Assembly (NCBI GenBank): GCA_017481185.1 | Contig: JAFUPO010000122.1 | Location: forward strand, 1-7,478 | Length of the DNA: 7,478 nt | From: Clostridia bacterium | Lineage (GTDB): Bacteria; Bacillota_A; Clostridia; Christensenellales; Aristaeellaceae | Direction: 5' to 3' | Shown: positions 6,089-7,478 of the stretch, in pieces | Layout: the number at the start of each line of letters is the position of its first letter | How positions within the stretch are numbered: position 1 is the first letter of the stretch | Notes under the pieces: model-generated | Databases searched by the model: none | Seen by the model: the letters and a program-made list of their open reading frames with translations, nothing else | Told to the model about the DNA's origin: nothing | Position numbers and translations under genes: made by a program

Positions 6089-6976
6089 ATGCGTGCATCC
6101 ACGAAACGAATTCTAAAACAGGAAGCTAAAGGAGTTGCTTATACGCTTCCCGCGCTCGTGCTGCTCGTTCTATTCACGATCTATCCGATGATCGACGCGC
6201 TGATCACCAGCTTTTACAACTGGAATTTGACCTCCAGAAAACGTTTCATCGGCTTTTACAACTATCAAAAGCTGTTGGGCTCCTCAGAGATCTACCAAAC
6301 CATCGGTCAAACCCTGCAATATGTAGCCATCGTGCTTCCAGCGACGCTGATCTTTGGTTTCCTGTTGGCGCTTCTGCTTAAAAAAGCCAGTAAGACCAAT
6401 GTGGTATTTCGCACGCTTTTGTTCACGCCCCGGGTATCCAGCATGGTGGCTATGTCCGCCGTTTGGCTTTACATTTACAACCCTCAATACGGTCTTTTGA
6501 ACAATATGCTCAGTGCCCTGGGCCTTTCCCCCATTCGCTGGCTCAACGATACCTCCTCCGCCCTGCCTTCCCTGGCCTTTATTACCATCTGGCGTATGCT
6601 GGGTTACAGCGTCGTGGTCTATTTAGGCGGTATTCAAAACATATCCTCAGAGATCATGGAGGCAGCCCGCATTGACGGCGCAGGTTCCCTGAGAACCACC
6701 TGGAACATCATCGTTCCCCTGGTTTCCCCTACAACGTTCATGTTGCTGATTCTCAACACCATCGAGGTTTTCAAGCTTTTCACCACCATCAACGTAATGA
6801 CGGAAGGGGGCCCCGCCAAATCCACCCAAAACCTGGTGGTTATGCTTTATGAATACGGCTTTAAAAAGTTCCAATTGGGTTACGCCTCTGCCATTGCCGT
6901 AATTCTCTTCCTTTTGATTCTAGCCATCAACGTGATCCAGCTCTCTTTGGAAAAGCACGTTAATTACGACACCTAA
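6089..6976 (+). CDS. CUT1-type ABC sugar transporter permease (UgpA/MalF-like)
   Basis: This is one of two membrane subunits of a binding-protein-dependent carbohydrate importer. The 295-residue protein has six predicted membrane segments (about 17-40, 76-98, 112-130, 161-181, 212-232 and 264-286). The first loop holds the family-type FIGFYNYQKLL (53-63). The EAA loop that contacts the ATPase is clear: EAARIDGAGSLRTTW (191-205) followed by IIVP. MTEGGPAKSTQN (237-248) is the usual family stretch before the last segment. The ATG at 6089 has GGAGG 7 bases upstream (6077-6081). It is the first gene of its operon; the second permease follows after 45 bases. No binding protein precedes it, so that gene is expected downstream, outside the window. 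The substrate (a sugar, oligosaccharide or glycerol phosphate by family) cannot be decided. Confidence 0.94.
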   Translation: MRASTKRILKQEAKGVAYTLPALVLLVLFTIYPMIDALITSFYNWNLTSRKRFIGFYNYQKLLGSSEIYQTIGQTLQYVAIVLPATLIFGFLLALLLKKASKTNVVFRTLLFTPRVSSMVAMSAVWLYIYNPQYGLLNNMLSALGLSPIRWLNDTSSALPSLAFITIWRMLGYSVVVYLGGIQNISSEIMEAARIDGAGSLRTTWNIIVPLVSPTTFMLLILNTIEVFKLFTTINVMTEGGPAKSTQNLVVMLYEYGFKKFQLGYASAIAVILFLLILAINVIQLSLEKHVNYDT

Positions 6977-7021
6977 TGCCGTCGCTCTCCATTGATTTCA
7001 GAAAGGTGGCCGATCAACACC

Positions 7022-7478
7022 ATGAATGTTCGCTCTAATGCAAAACTGGCCGAGGGGCTTCGGATTCTGTGCCTGACCCTTGTGAGCTTGCTGATCTTTT
7101 TCCCCTTTGCGTGGATGATCATTTCAGCGTTTAAATCTGCCGGCGAGGTGCTGGATAAGAATGTTTTTTTGCCCACCCAGTGGCATCCCGAAAACTTCAT
7201 CAGCGCCTGGGGCCGCTCCCCCTTCGGCATCTACTTCCGCAACAGCCTGCTCATGTCAGCCGCCGTTGTGTTGATGCAGATGATTACCAGCTCCCTGGCT
7301 GCTTTCGCCTTTGCGAAGCTGAAATTCTGCCTGAGCAAGCCCTTATTTTTCCTCTTTCTTTGCTCCATGATGATTCCCGGCGAGGCAACCATCATTTCCA
7401 ATTATTTGCTGATTTCTGATATGGGGCTGATGGATACCTTCCTGGCTGTGGTGATGCCCTCCTTCGTCAGCGTGTTCG
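7022..7478 (+). CDS. CUT1-type ABC sugar transporter permease (UgpE/MalG-like), C-terminus beyond window
   Basis: This is the partner membrane subunit of the preceding permease. The 152 visible codons give a first membrane segment (about 15-36), the family pattern FPFAWMIISAFKSAGEV (27-43), then FLPTQWHPENF (49-59), a W..SPFGIYFRNSL stretch (63-76), a second membrane segment, SLAAFAFAKLKF (91-102) and MMIPGEATIISNYLLISDMG (116-135). These match MalG/UgpE relatives closely. The EAA loop and remaining segments lie off the right edge. The ATG at 7022 follows AAGGTGG (7003-7009) at a long 12-base spacing. That may reduce translation, but I see no better in-frame start nearby. Confidence 0.92.
   Translation, partial: MNVRSNAKLAEGLRILCLTLVSLLIFFPFAWMIISAFKSAGEVLDKNVFLPTQWHPENFISAWGRSPFGIYFRNSLLMSAAVVLMQMITSSLAAFAFAKLKFCLSKPLFFLFLCSMMIPGEATIISNYLLISDMGLMDTFLAVVMPSFVSVF

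Noticed and set aside
5362..6129. 255-codon plus-strand open frame
   Set aside because: It runs antisense through the LysR-type gene, across the control region and into the permease in another frame. It has no protein family features and is explained by overlap.
6977..7021. 45-base gap between the two permeases as a promoter or terminator site
   Set aside because: No hairpin with a T tract and no credible -35/-10 pair; the genes read as one operon.

Overview
The window looks like chromosome of a Gram-positive Clostridia-type Firmicute (Bacillota). The main evidence is the minus-strand run yicC-remA-gmk-rpoZ-coaBC, a neighbourhood typical of Firmicutes; RemA (DUF370) is largely a Firmicute protein, and the omega subunit is very short (70 aa). 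Base composition is near-balanced in the genes and AT-rich between them. No RNA gene, insertion sequence, CRISPR array or phage gene was seen. All genes are intact apart from the two cut by the window edges.

Layout. (1) Positions 1-1468, minus: the N-terminal 489 residues of a secreted von Willebrand factor A (vWA) protein with a signal peptide and a full metal-binding (MIDAS) set; its C-terminus lies off the left edge. (2) 1469-1729: intergenic, with two minus-strand terminator-like hairpins, a weak promoter for the vWA gene and a possible short leader ORF. (3) 1730-4906, minus: the housekeeping operon yicC (ribonuclease family), remA (DNA-binding regulator), gmk (guanylate kinase), rpoZ (RNA polymerase omega) and coaBC (coenzyme A synthesis). 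It has a recognisable sigma-A-type promoter at 4941-4969 and ends in a strong terminator at 1689-1726. Three of its four gene junctions have exactly one base between stop and start, which suggests translational coupling. (4) 5011-5937, minus: a LysR-type regulator with its own terminator, which is interleaved with the yicC promoter. (5) 5938-6088: the regulatory region between the divergent LysR gene and the transporter, carrying several short palindromes. (6) 6089 to the right edge, plus: two CUT1-type ABC sugar permeases, the second cut by the edge.

How they fit together. The operon joins nucleotide and coenzyme metabolism with transcription functions and is ordinary core biology. The LysR gene and the transporter are divergent with a short shared promoter region, so the regulator probably controls the transporter and itself. 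That pairing is somewhat unusual, because LacI, AraC or two-component regulators more often control CUT1 sugar transporters. The vWA gene is probably an independent cell-surface function. I see no convincing undescribed system here; the most interesting parts are the 5938-6088 control region and the vWA gene with its leader.
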